A DNA stretch of 46,477 bases from Saccoglossus kowalevskii (Eukaryota; Hemichordata; Enteropneusta; Harrimaniidae). This document shows, piece after piece, positions 38,301 to 46,477 of this stretch. The notes beneath the pieces were generated by a model. It had not been told where the DNA came from. It did no database searches and saw only the letters and a program-made list of their open reading frames with translations. Location of the stretch: contig NW_003158749.1 in NCBI RefSeq assembly GCF_000003605.2, positions 63,332 through 109,808 on the forward strand, read 5' to 3'. A program made the translations under genes and the position numbers. Positions within the stretch are counted from its first letter, which is position 1; each line of letters begins with the position of its first letter.

Positions 38301-41300
38301 AATGTACATTTGATGGTAACAAGTGTAATATGAGTAGGTAGGTTTTTTGTTATTATGTTGGCGAATGTAATATGTTCTTACATTTATATACATATATATT
38401 CTGTTTATCGAGTCATGATCATAACTGTCTACAGCTGACATACATGTACTATTATTCGTCTTCATTCTGATTTGTAAATCGAAAATTCAACTAGCGATAC
38501 AAAGTGCAGTTTTTCTGCAAAAAATGCCTACGTCATTCAACTTATCATCCTGTTGAAATTTAGACGAAGATATTATTACTTCCACATTAAAATGATTTCA
38601 TGTCAGATATGCTGTTTCACAATAGCTGTTTCAAAAATTTATTTCATCGATCCGATCTTAATTAGAGTTCATCACAAATAATATTGTAAATAATATTGCA
38701 CAGAATGATTGTTCTTACCAAGAATACATGTGTCTTGAAACAGTATTCTGACAATTCCTAGTATGGTGATGTCAATTGCGTGACTGTAATGCGCAATAGT
38801 CAACTGTGATTAAAGTATAACGGCTCCCATTCTCCTAGTTTTTATATTGACTGACCTATTGGCACTCACCCAACAAGTATTTAGAGGGTATTGTTTTAGA
38901 AAGTATTTTTCAGATATGTTTTCAAACGTTTTGTCATATGAAACAAATACATACACATCTGAAACAAACCAATCCTTGCGCAGTATCTAAATATCTGAAG
39001 AAAAATAAAAACCATATTACTGACTCTTTATACAAAACTTTGTTTTTTCCGATGAAATAAAATGTATTTTCTACACAATTTTTTTTCAGTGATTTTAAAG
39101 AGTTTTATGATGGTCGTTATGGCAACTGTTTTCAATTTAACCCTTACAACAATGACAGGAAACATGGGCATTTCTCAACGAAAACTGGTGCCAAATATGG
39201 TTAGTAAATGAATAGTCCATGTTTGATTCTAGACTATACATGTTCACCCTTTTTAGCTCCGCTATCGACTTTGTCAAGCGGAGCTTATTATATGAGTGAT
39301 TGTCGGTCGTCGTCCGGCGTCGGCGTTTTAATGAATACTTTTGTCATTTTTGGTAAAAAAGTGATATTTTCAACTCATTGTTGAAAAACGCAAGTTTGAT
39401 TGCTTTGATATCATATATGTATAGTTAATACAGATGGACCTCTCTCATATTTGTTCATTTGATGATGATATCTTCAATTATTATATTGAAATGTGCTTTG
39501 CCATCTGCGGAGCTATCTCAGCCGCTGCTTGTCCCCGTTTGGACACAGTCCGGACCTGTATCTTAGACATGCCTGTACCAATCACAATCAAACTTCACAC
39601 ATACATCGCACATAGTATTATACACATACACATCAATTTGTTTCACGGTCTGATTCAAGATGGCCGAGAGGCGGATATTTTTGTGCTGAAAAATCATCAA
39701 AATCAAGCATTTCTCGGCTGTTACAGATGGATTTTGTTCAAACGTGGTATATACATTAGACATTATGGCACCTTGATGCAAGTTATTTTGTTTTTCAGAT
39801 AAGATTCAAAATGACCGACTGGCGGCCATTTTTCTCTAATGAATGTGGGTCTAGTGCCATATTTCTGATTTGCTTTGACTGATTATGTTCAAATTTTAGT
39901 AATACATTAATTTCAGGACTGAAGATGACGCTTTTTACTGAGCAAAATGAATACATCAGTATATACGGACGTGATTCCGGTGCAAGAGTCGTGATTCACC
40001 ATCCAACATTGCGTTCCATGCCCGAATCTGAGGGAATTACAATACCGCCAGGAATAATCACATCGCTCGGGATGAAGGAGGTGTGTTTTCGTTTAATGTT
40101 TTGAATAATTCACAAAACATATTTAGTTATCGGAAAAATCAATGCACTATGTCTGATATAATAAAAATAAAGTATGGGACTGATAGATAATGAACAATCA
40201 ATATAGCTACAGGATATTACAAATTTATTCGAAAGGCATTCAGGTCCAGGGAGTATAAATCCAATTACGTGGCTATGGTGAAATGATCATGGATCACATC
40301 ACATCACATAATATACGTTAGAGATGATATTAAATGTATCAAAAGAGTATATTACAAGTCGTCATTGGGGCAGCTTGTGAAGTCACAGTCTAAACTTGCG
40401 TACAAGGAACAAGTAAATTTCCAACTGTTATAAATATCATATAATCTCATGAAATCCACACGATACTAAACATGTATATGAGTGTTTGTTAATTTCAGAC
40501 CAGGATAAGTCGACAACCAGACCCCTATGGAAACTGTACTCAACAAAAATATTTTGATAAAAATCATGAATTGTTTTACTCTCAGACAGTAAGTAGGTAT
40601 AAGAAAATGTACAACTTTACATCTATGTGTATATTCTCTATCTATTTCACATGTGGGTTTATTGCACGCCTGCTTTATACTAACATAAAATTTTACTGTT
40701 GATTGACCATTCTGAAAGTAATTAGCTTATCAATCTTCCTTGGACATGTGATAGTAACACGTGGTTATGAAAAGTACAAACAGTACAAACGTGTATTTTT
40801 CATAGAGTGGTTTATAATCGCTAAAATACCCTGTTTTCCTCGCCATCTATATTACTCCAGATATGTGAGGAGTCGTGCTTACAAGATAACATGTTAAAGT
40901 ATTGTGGGTGTGTCGATACAATGTTACGAGGTGAACCTCAGTGTCTGTTGCTCAATAGAACACAGGGTAAGTTGCACATGTTTTTACATAAAAAATTAAA
41001 CCAAGCAATCATAAGCGCAGCAATATTGATCTATGCTAGGGTTGTCAGTAAACCTATTTATCTAGTCAAAGCTGTGGGTTACGACGTCCTTGTCCGCATT
41101 TTAAAATACTGCAGCTGTAAACTTTAAGCATTTATATTCAAGCCAATCGCATAGGTCCTGTCAATCGCCACTGTCTTTTTACTTTCCATGATTTCCTTTG
41201 TTTTATACAACTAATTCATGTGGAGAACTACTTACAACATTCGCTTGGACGTTGTTTGTAAGTGAGATTGTTATATCTCATTTGTCAATTACAGATGTTA

Positions 41301-41901
41301 AGCAATATTTACCCATTTCTGCTTATTCATCAGATTCCTGCAAACAGCTGATACAATTTTTTGCCCGAAAGTTGTTATTGGGCTGCAAGTGCCCTCAGCC
41401 ATGCACGTGAGTATTACGTCAATTAGGAGACCCAATGGCTATTTGAAATGATTGAGCCTGTTATATTAATATATTATTTATTTTTACGCTTTCAATTTCA
41501 GACAGAGTTGGTACTCAACAACAGTATCACAGTCGTTGCACCCATCAAATAGTTTTCTTGTAAGTGCACGCAATTATCTGAATTACATCACATAGATTAC
41601 ACAATAAATAAAAGAATGTGATATTATTCTTTAAATATCGGGATAACACAATCATAGAGAAGTTGCATACTATTTCAAGTCATGTCAAACTAACCTTGAA
41701 CTAATGTCCCGCCATAGCCATTAACATGAAAAGGCGGCCTTTAAATAAAGAGAAATGCAGGAATAACAACAAACCAAAACAACATACAAGTTCTTAACCA
41801 TTATAGACAAATTAGCTCAAAAACACAAACTGAATGAATAAATAATATAGTGTATACGATGATGCATCGTGTTTAAAAAAACGAACACAGTCTTCCCTAC
41901 C

Positions 41902-41942
<41 letters not shown>

Positions 41943-44334
41943 GAATTACATATTGCTTAATGTATGACCTAAATCTCTTTTCAGCAACTTTTATACTAGC
42001 ACACTCATCGAGTGCGTTTGGATTTCGCGTAAACACGCGTATTGTATTCGTCCCTTGAGACTCGCATCAAACGCGCTTTGATGCGTCTGCTATGTACCTT
42101 TGATAAATGCAATAATAAACGGCACGTGCACTGATGGCTAAACAGCTGAAATAGATTTTAGCTGAAAACACCAGCTAATGGAAAGGCATTTCACTCATTC
42201 CTATTAGCAGACCGTGCAACTAGGATAAGTTTATAGCTCATAATAATCAATTAACGTTTAAATTAGTATCAAAAAGTTATAATCTCTGTCTGTGTTTAAA
42301 CATTGCCAACAAGACAACTGTATGGTTATGGAAATAGGCCACATGATCAAGACTTTTATAAGTGTTTACACTTTCACATATTAATATTTTTTTTTGCGAA
42401 TTTTGTTTGAAACAGAAACATTTACTGAAACAGATTCACCATAAAAACGCGAAGACCAAAGTGATCAATGACTTGGAGGGTTTTAGGTACGTCTTAGAGT
42501 ATATCACGTGAGATAATGTATGTGTGTTTTCAATATCTTCTCATAGTCCATTGAAACAAGAATAAAATAGCTGAATAGAATCACAGAAGTATATTAGAAT
42601 ATCTATACAGTGGGTATAACCAAGGGATTTCATATTCAGATATTGAATGACAAGTTAATTACCATTGCAGTAAACAAACAACAATAGTTTGTAATGTTCA
42701 AATTAAATTTGGTAACATTTTATTTTTCAGCAAATTTTGAACCGTTTTCGGCAATTATTTCCTGAATAATCCATGTAACGCAGTGCCAACATTGTTTTCT
42801 GTATGTATATAGGATATAAACTTGGTGAGAATTTGCCTGCTAATGCAAATTCAGTATTCATACAAACCTGTATAAACAAGTGACATGATAGTGAAAAATG
42901 TTACCTAATAAGTATCAATCCAAACGCCCTGACAGTTTTGCCGAAAAATAAAGATTTGATGACATCATCACGAAATGATCAAATCAGAACTTAAACTACA
43001 CATTACTATACATTATCAACATATTAATTTGCTACATTTTGGTCATTTGTTTGTTATTCACAGTCCAAACAATTTCACATGGAAAATTATTAATTGTGAC
43101 ACTATGCACATGGAAATACAATACTAGTACACAACTCCAGCACAAAACTCTGACTTTCAGATTTTTGGAAGAATACAAATCAAAATATAAAAATGCTCAT
43201 CAAATATGACCTAGAAATGCAATGCAATCATGAGATTTAAGAAAAATGAAATTTTCACCTACATAACATCGTAACAACACTTTTCCATCTCCCCCACCTG
43301 ACATTTATATCAAACCCCAACTTAACGGTTTTCCAAAAATAGTTCCATTTACAAATCACAAATTTACACCTGAGGAATTAACACTATGAGGAATCTACAC
43401 TTCATATTCTCGCTAGCAAATTAGTAGTTAGAACATTGAACATTGTTCTGCATGATTGGCAGATACTATGCTTTATTTTTTACTTTATATGTAGTGGAAA
43501 CCATTCTCTTGCCTGCGAGTTCATGATTAAAAGGTCATGTGATCATATGCGCACATGTGATTATACGTAAATTATTGTATAAATATAAGGGGAGGGTAAA
43601 TATAATAGATGACGGTATTCAGTACAAACAAGCTAACGCCTGTAACAGAAAGCATTACTGGATACCATTGAAATAATTGCCAATATATTAAATATACGTA
43701 TCAACCTATAGCAACAAGTTCAAGAACTACATATAGGTTCTTGCTCAATATACCAATCATTGTTTCGACAATGACAAATACATAGCTACATGATTCAGGA
43801 GCCAATTAACTGTTAGTCGACCATTAGTTTTAATTCAGTTTGTTCTCTACCAGTTTTAATTAGTGTTCTAATCAGAGTTTTACTTTGCTAATGGCTAATA
43901 TCAATCTATATTATACGTAATTGTGGCTAAAAGTACGCAGTGTAATTAATCATTTGACGTATTTTCTCTCCAGGCAAAACATTGTACAGCTAGAGGTGTA
44001 CTTTGAAGAACTGAATTATGAAACTATTACTGAGGTGCCTGACATTACGGTGAGTTTCTCACACCAACAATATAACGTCAAATGCATTTGCACTTATATT
44101 TGTTCGGAATATTCGAGTTCATATACGAGTACTGGGTTTTATTTATTTTTTGATGATTTCTTTAACAGATTTCAAATAAGAGTTTTATATTTGCAGATGG
44201 AGAACCTGCTCGGTAATATTGGGGGTATACTAGGATTGTACTGCGGTTTTTGTGTCATGACAGTAGTAGAGCTTATACAGCTTGGATGTGATTTAATCCG
44301 GGCAGCCTGGATTAAGAAGAGTAAGACACACTAG
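26079..44334 (+). CDS. DEG/ENaC channel subunit with LDLa and kringle modules inserted in its ectodomain (whole gene, 25 exons)
   Basis: The spliced product is a predicted cation channel subunit of the DEG/ENaC superfamily at the cell surface, normally a trimer. Twenty-five exons join with compatible phases if one base missing from exon 6 is allowed for; the product is then about 1146 residues. Order: cytoplasmic N-terminus (1-64), first membrane segment (about 65-86), first palm strand with [12 protein letters not shown], an insert of about 145-737, channel ectodomain (738-1101), second membrane segment (about 1106-1130), and a short basic tail. The channel part alone is about 550 residues, the usual size. 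The insert is LDLa x6, kringle, LDLa, kringle, LDLa, and two four-cysteine LDLa. FaNaC/ASIC-like features include [18 protein letters not shown] and [11 protein letters not shown]. An upstream in-frame TGA (26,046) and a strong Kozak context support the start. Ligand, ion selectivity and expression are unknown. Confidence 0.88.
26367..27772 (+). other. Intron 1
   Basis: About 1.4 kb from GTAAGG to TTTTATTTTACAG. I see no other gene or recognisable element in it. Confidence 0.7.
27773..27914 (+). CDS. Channel exon 2: first palm strand
   Basis: Phase 0 in, phase 1 out. Contains [18 protein letters not shown], the conserved start of the DEG/ENaC ectodomain (FPAVTICN in relatives), with its first cysteine. 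It ends with VRSYYG, immediately before the inserted modules. Confidence 0.9.
28227..28346 (+). CDS. Channel exon 3: LDLa module 1
   Basis: Phase 1 on both sides. Six cysteines in LDLa order, with [22 protein letters not shown] and RSDEKNC. All acidic calcium-cage residues of the family are present, so calcium binding is expected. Confidence 0.93.
28967..29089 (+). CDS. Channel exon 4: LDLa module 2
   Basis: Phase 1 on both sides. Pattern [33 protein letters not shown]; six cysteines with a slightly longer second loop. The donor is GTGGGT, weaker than the others. Confidence 0.9.
29286..29396 (+). CDS. Channel exon 5: LDLa module 3
   Basis: Encodes [33 protein letters not shown]; its sixth cysteine codon is split by the intron (T plus GC of exon 6). 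Start taken at the acceptor TTTGTATTCCAG. A more pyrimidine-rich acceptor at 29,200-29,201 would add 28 Ser/Thr-rich residues in the same frame but includes a TAG at 29,228-29,230. Which acceptor is used cannot be settled by eye. Confidence 0.8.
29397..31695 (+). other. Intron 5 (2.3 kb)
   Basis: The longest intron of the gene. No coding module was found. Around 30,845-30,930 there is a loose inverted motif (GACCGAGGC against CCTTGGCTAGGTC). A piece near 31,630-31,670 (TCTGATTGGCTACGATGTATAATC) resembles 36,905-36,935 in intron 13, so both may carry a dispersed repeat. Confidence 0.5.
31696..31841 (+). CDS. Channel exon 6: LDLa module 4, one base short
   Basis: The exon starts GCTCACTC, which with T from exon 5 makes the Cys codon that closes LDLa 3. 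It then reads [10 protein letters not shown] in one frame and [30 protein letters not shown] in the next. Its length is 146, while neighbouring phases require a multiple of three. The break lies at about 31,727-31,731 (TTCTTTCAATG). A missing base in the assembly or a real frameshift would explain it; the flanking code is otherwise intact. Confidence 0.85.
32554..32685 (+). CDS. Channel exon 7: LDLa module 5
   Basis: Phase 1 on both sides. [30 protein letters not shown]; six cysteines and intact acidic residues, with a nine-residue tail before the next module and an Asn-Val-Thr sequon before the first cysteine. Confidence 0.92.
32798..32917 (+). CDS. Channel exon 8: LDLa module 6
   Basis: Phase 1 on both sides. 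[35 protein letters not shown]; complete LDLa. Confidence 0.93.
32918..34210 (+). other. Intron 8
   Basis: About 1.3 kb with no coding module seen. It contains an AAAT tetranucleotide run at 34,049-34,071. Confidence 0.6.
34049..34071 (+). repeat. (AAAT)n microsatellite in intron 8
   Basis: About five to six AATA/AAAT units in a row. Confidence 0.85.
34211..34474 (+). CDS. Channel exon 9: kringle 1
   Basis: Phase 1 on both sides, 88 codons. All six kringle cysteines are present: [53 protein letters not shown]. The acidic pair that forms the lysine-binding site in plasminogen kringles is not seen after NYCRNP (Ser-Glu-Ser there), so classical lysine binding is not predicted. Sequon NIT before the second cysteine. 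Confidence 0.95.
34810..34947 (+). CDS. Channel exon 10: LDLa module 7 with lost calcium residues
   Basis: Phase 1 on both sides. Six cysteines are kept ([30 protein letters not shown]), but the usual CDG-x-x-DC is CVGIKHC and the following acidic position is also lost. The module lies between the two kringles. Confidence 0.9.
35113..35370 (+). CDS. Channel exon 11: kringle 2
   Basis: Phase 1 on both sides, 86 codons. [54 protein letters not shown]. It is close to kringle 1, including an N-x-T sequon at the aligned position (NFT), which suggests a duplication inside this gene. Confidence 0.95.
36053..36172 (+). CDS. Channel exon 12: LDLa module 8
   Basis: Phase 1 on both sides. [32 protein letters not shown]; six cysteines, complete. 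Confidence 0.92.
36402..36515 (+). CDS. Channel exon 13: four-cysteine LDLa module 9
   Basis: Phase 1 on both sides. [31 protein letters not shown]. Cysteines 2, 4, 5 and 6 and the acidic residues remain, but cysteines 1 and 3, which bond to each other in LDLa, are both absent. Confidence 0.85.
36849..36898 (+). other. Hairpin with 11-base arms in intron 13
   Basis: AGGTAGACATA at 36,849-36,859 is repeated inverted at 36,888-36,898. A third, direct copy lies at 36,701-36,711. This is likely part of a dispersed repeat. Confidence 0.6.
37152..37175 (+). CDS. Channel exon 14: 24-base microexon
   Basis: Between a strong acceptor (TTTTTCTTCTTCTCAG) and GTGAGT, phase 1 on both sides. It encodes NVTIPKAPG, a linker with an Asn-Val-Thr sequon. 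Skipping it would keep the frame, so it could be optional. Confidence 0.7.
37580..37690 (+). CDS. Channel exon 15: four-cysteine LDLa module 10
   Basis: Phase 1 on both sides. [29 protein letters not shown]. As in module 9, cysteines 1 and 3 are both missing while 2, 4, 5 and 6 and the SDE end are kept. Last module before the channel resumes. Confidence 0.87.
37714..37766 (+). other. Imperfect hairpin at the start of intron 15
   Basis: CATCTCAATT (37,714-37,723) pairs with AATTGAGATG (37,757-37,766), and GATTGTG (37,731-37,737) with CACAATC (37,743-37,749). It begins about 25 bases after the exon 15 donor and could form in the pre-mRNA. Confidence 0.55.
38034..38337 (+). CDS. Channel exon 16: ectodomain resumes (finger region)
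   Basis: Phase 1 in, phase 2 out. Helical acidic sequence ([17 protein letters not shown]), then [19 protein letters not shown], matching the conserved GH-x-x-x-DF-x-x-x-C-x-F-x-G-x-x-C of DEG/ENaC. No LDLa or kringle sequence remains from here on. Confidence 0.9.
39090..39199 (+). CDS. Channel exon 17: YGNC motif
   Basis: Phase 2 in, phase 1 out (GTTAGT donor). [19 protein letters not shown] carries the conserved tyrosine-glycine-asparagine-cysteine block of the family. Confidence 0.92.
39255..39340 (+). repeat. Dispersed repeat with palindromic end in intron 17
   Basis: AGCTCCGCT (39,255-39,263) is inverted as AGCGGAGCT (39,277-39,285) and followed by GGTCGTCGTCCGGCG. I recall similar sequence being common as an interspersed repeat in marine invertebrates. 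The rest of the intron to 39,916 holds no coding module; its 122-codon frame is unrecognised. Confidence 0.5.
39917..40080 (+). CDS. Channel exon 18: central palm region
   Basis: Phase 1 in, phase 0 out. [36 protein letters not shown] and TSLGMKE follow the DEG/ENaC order closely and look most like ASIC/FaNaC members. Confidence 0.93.
40499..40588 (+). CDS. Channel exon 19
   Basis: Phase 0 on both sides, 30 codons. Contains PDPYGNCTQ, the conserved start of the cysteine-rich thumb region. Confidence 0.9.
40861..40966 (+). CDS. Channel exon 20: cysteine-rich thumb
   Basis: Phase 0 in, phase 1 out. [19 protein letters not shown] and EPQC show the family cysteine spacing. Confidence 0.92.
41295..41406 (+). 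CDS. Channel exon 21
   Basis: Phase 1 in, phase 2 out. SDSCKQLI and LGCKCPQPC are the end of the cysteine-rich block. Confidence 0.9.
41502..41559 (+). CDS. Channel exon 22
   Basis: Phase 2 in, phase 0 out. [16 protein letters not shown] matches the conserved Y-x-x-x-x-S-x-S-x-x-P of the lower palm. Confidence 0.88.
41904..41942 (+). repeat. (AT)n microsatellite in intron 22
   Basis: About nineteen AT units. Confidence 0.95.
42416..42486 (+). CDS. Channel exon 23
   Basis: Phase 0 in, phase 2 out. [11 protein letters not shown] and VINDLEGFR; joins exon 24 to give the expected F-R-x-N-x-V segment. The least conserved exon, supported mainly by phase and splice sites. Confidence 0.78.
42487..43973 (+). 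other. Intron 23
   Basis: About 1.5 kb, AT-rich, no coding module or recognisable element seen. Confidence 0.6.
43974..44049 (+). CDS. Channel exon 24: final palm strand
   Basis: Phase 2 in, phase 0 out. [18 protein letters not shown] is one of the most conserved DEG/ENaC stretches, leading into the second membrane segment. Confidence 0.95.
44197..44334 (+). CDS. Channel exon 25: second membrane segment, pore and stop
   Basis: Phase 0 in. [20 protein letters not shown] then [11 protein letters not shown], and a short basic tail to TAG. The selectivity filter, GAS in ASIC and G/S-x-S in ENaC, reads Gly-Phe-Cys (residues 1118-1120). The Gln of the usual GGQ-x-G is Ile. AAGAGTAAGA just before the stop could be a donor giving another C-terminus, but no matching downstream exon is seen. 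Confidence 0.92.
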   Translation: MENLLGNIGGILGLYCGFCVMTVVELIQLGCDLIRAAWIKKSKTH

Positions 44335-45239
44335 ATATCATCATAAATCAATATTTTATTTGTGCGAATTATAAATTTAGTTTAGTTTCATTGCGTGTTA
44401 TGTATTTTTCAATTTCTCACAAAATGTATAAAGGAATTATAAATAGACCTGTGACAACGTATCTGTGTGATAGTCGTATTGAATTCAGGCTAGTGCTGTT
44501 TAGTTTTCGATTTATAGATTTTTGCCTGGCACACTAAAAAAGCCAATCTTTTGTCGAACCTTGTCATCGATAAGGTGTGTCTGCCTCACAGTGCAGCCCA
44601 TACACAAACGTAAAAGTGCATATAACTGGATTTTTGGCCAAACAGTTGGGTTTTTTTTTTGTCAGCTTTCTACACATTATCGAAAATGCTATTTTGAATT
44701 TCCACACAAATTGCGTGACCGAAACCGGCCAGGGGCGGATTAATTGAGCCCCGGAACACTAGGCAAATGGGCCGCTTCAAAGACTTAATATAATATAATA
44801 TGTCATGAGCTGAACGTTTTAACACCAGGCCACTTCGAAATACTCGAACAACTAATAAAGATTCTGATATTTTAATTCGACGTGTACAAAATGTTTATAA
44901 AAATCGACAGAATAAACATATTAATTTGTTCATTAATTTAGGAAAATATATTTGTTTGGGGGCTTTTGTTCAGTTGTTACAAGACTGAATACTAAATTGT
45001 ATCTTCTTGGACCCCGTAGACCCGCTTGACCTCCTTCTTATAACCCTGATAATAAAATATGATAACCAACGGCCCCATACCCGCAGCTTTCTTGTTAATG
45101 TTGGGCCTACGTCCTTACGATTGAGACAACCACCGACCCTACCCGAAATTACTATAGTCTGCACCTAGAAAAGTAGCAGTTTCTTTGCCGTCGCTAGAGT
45201 AAAGTTGGCTGGACCGATATCGAGGTCATGAAGCAGAAT
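44335..45239. other. 3' flank of the channel gene
   Basis: No further domain was found. The nearest exact AATAAA is at about 44,854-44,859, some 520 bases past the stop, and may be the polyadenylation signal. GC-richer patches near 44,720 and 45,005 look repeat-like. Confidence 0.4.
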
Positions 45240-45565
45240 TATTTTGCTTCAAATGCGTGCAGCGAAATCAGATATTTAGTCCAAATTTCTGGATCGGTGT
45301 TTTGAACATTTGCACATGTCAGTCTATGGTGTATATGTACGTGGAGGGCGTCAAATTCAAAATCCGTAAAACAAAACCCGTTACAAATAAAATAGAATAT
45401 TATGAAAAAACAATGGTCAAATAAATACAATGATGATAATGTATAAACTGTATTGGAAAGGGACTTATGACTATATATCATTTTGAAGTGAGTGGCAATT
45501 AATGTTTATGTTTTAACTATGTTAGTCAGCTTATCGCTGGTTGCTATGAACGTTAGCGTGGTTGT
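45240..45565 (-). repeat. Dispersed repeat family, copy C (second block), inverted
   Basis: Reverse complement of the block at 6585-6890, with GGATCGGTGTTTTGAACATT, TACGTGGAGGGCGTCAAATT and TTATCGCTGGTTGCTATG among the shared pieces. Confidence 0.7.
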
Positions 45566-45929
45566 TAGGGACTTTAGGGATGGATACTTTAACTTTCTAA
45601 GTGCGAAGGCGATACTTTCATCCATGTTTACTGAAAACAAGTCGATGTGAATGTCCAATGTGTATAACTAATCTTTCAAAATCGGTGAGAGGTCACGTAC
45701 ATTAACATAGATAATATATGACATATACAGCTGTACTCTTATTCGTTGTCAATGCTCGTCAACGGCTTTAATTAGCATAATCACGGGAGTGCTTCCGCTC
45801 CAGTTTTTACTTCAACGCAAGGGGTCGCCTGCAGATGCGTCCAGTCGGGATTTCTTTCACAGTCACGCTAGTTTTCACGTTAAAAAGGCTAAATTGACAA
45901 TTAATTATATTATTAATTATAAGTCTCGA

Positions 45930-46180
45930 CTTTGCCAGTCCACGCTAGTCCCAAAATATGAATGTTGTCTGTGAATACTGATAGGAATATCCTATTAACA
46001 TTGTATGGAAAATTTTAAATGAAGAGCGCCACCATTGGAGCCACTCATTACCTTATTTGATTATGAACGTGCACGTTCTCTAGAATATGAGAATCAGAAT
46101 AAATCAACCATGTACGGGTTGTGGTGCATTTGATTACGTACCATCACGTGACACGGATCTGGCTGCGCGTGTGTGTTTCT
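45930..46180 (-). repeat. Dispersed repeat family, copy C (first block), inverted
   Basis: Reverse complement of about 5533-5812, including CACGTGACACGGATCT, ATGAACGTGCACGTTCT and AAATGAAGAGCGCCACCA. Blocks keep the same relative order as in copy B. Confidence 0.7.
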
Positions 46181-46357
46181 TTCTTTGTTAATAGTGAGAG
46201 AGATGGCGTTGAGGGCGGAACTGTAAGAACGTGTGTTGACTGACCTCCGTAACGAACTAAACATTTCTCAAATTAGATGCTTAGCTTTCGTATAATTTTG
46301 CCATCAACTTGAGTTTAAGTATTGTTACTATTGAAGTAAGCCATTTATGGGGATCTC

Positions 46358-46477
46358 ATGGAACCAAAATTTTTAAAAGGGCCCAGAATTAGATCTTCTA
46401 CCAGCTCGTCCAGCAGTGAGATGGCGTCCATTGAAAACGTGAGTATTGAACAGTCTGCTATTACGCAACACGCTAAC
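46358..46477 (+). CDS. Possible start of a gene at the window edge
   Basis: An ATG opens a frame of 40 codons to the edge, with a basic, Ser-rich sequence (GPRIRSSTSSSSEMASIEN). A GTGAGT at 46,439 could be a donor. No family resemblance; it may be chance or part of a transposon. Confidence 0.2.
   Translation, partial: MEPKFLKGPRIRSSTSSSSSEMASIENVSIEQSAITQHAN

Noticed and set aside
39434-39802. 122-codon frame in intron 17
   Set aside because: It lies in repeat-like intronic sequence, and the channel reading runs cleanly from exon 17 to 18 without it.

Overview
This is a window of animal nuclear DNA. It is AT-rich, its genes are split into many short exons with GT-AG introns, and it holds microsatellites, decayed transposons and a 50-base assembly gap. 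Kringle, LDL-receptor class A (LDLa), C-type lectin and DEG/ENaC domains together indicate a bilaterian, most likely a marine invertebrate. Nothing seen here fixes the phylum.

Left part (1-12,600): a transposase-type DNA-binding fragment at the edge, two minus-strand exons of a C-type lectin domain, several copies of a dispersed repeat, long stretches without recognisable genes, and a 149-base unit present three times in tandem. Middle part (12,600-18,750): the sequence gap, a broken minus-strand BEL/Pao-type gag, an array of about 940-base direct repeats with embedded 5S rRNA-like segments, a minus-strand remnant ending like a tyrosine recombinase, and a long AT microsatellite. From 18,750 to 26,045 I see no convincing gene.

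The main content is one plus-strand gene, 26,079-44,334, assembled here from 25 exons. It is a DEG/ENaC (ASIC/FaNaC-like) ion channel subunit. About 590 residues are inserted in its extracellular loop, just after the first palm strand: six LDLa modules, a kringle, an LDLa, a second kringle, an LDLa, and two LDLa modules that have both lost cysteines 1 and 3. Nearly every module is one exon with phase-1 introns on both sides, the usual signature of exon shuffling. After the insertion the channel resumes with its conserved cysteine-rich region and second membrane segment. Two motifs are unusual: the His of the cytoplasmic His-Gly motif is Ala, and the GAS-type selectivity filter reads Gly-Phe-Cys. 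One LDLa exon is one base short of its expected phase, and another has an in-frame stop if the upstream acceptor is used. The gene is therefore either affected by assembly errors or partly decayed.

Right part (44,335-46,477): an inverted copy of the repeat seen near 5.3-6.9 kb, and a short reading frame that runs off the end.
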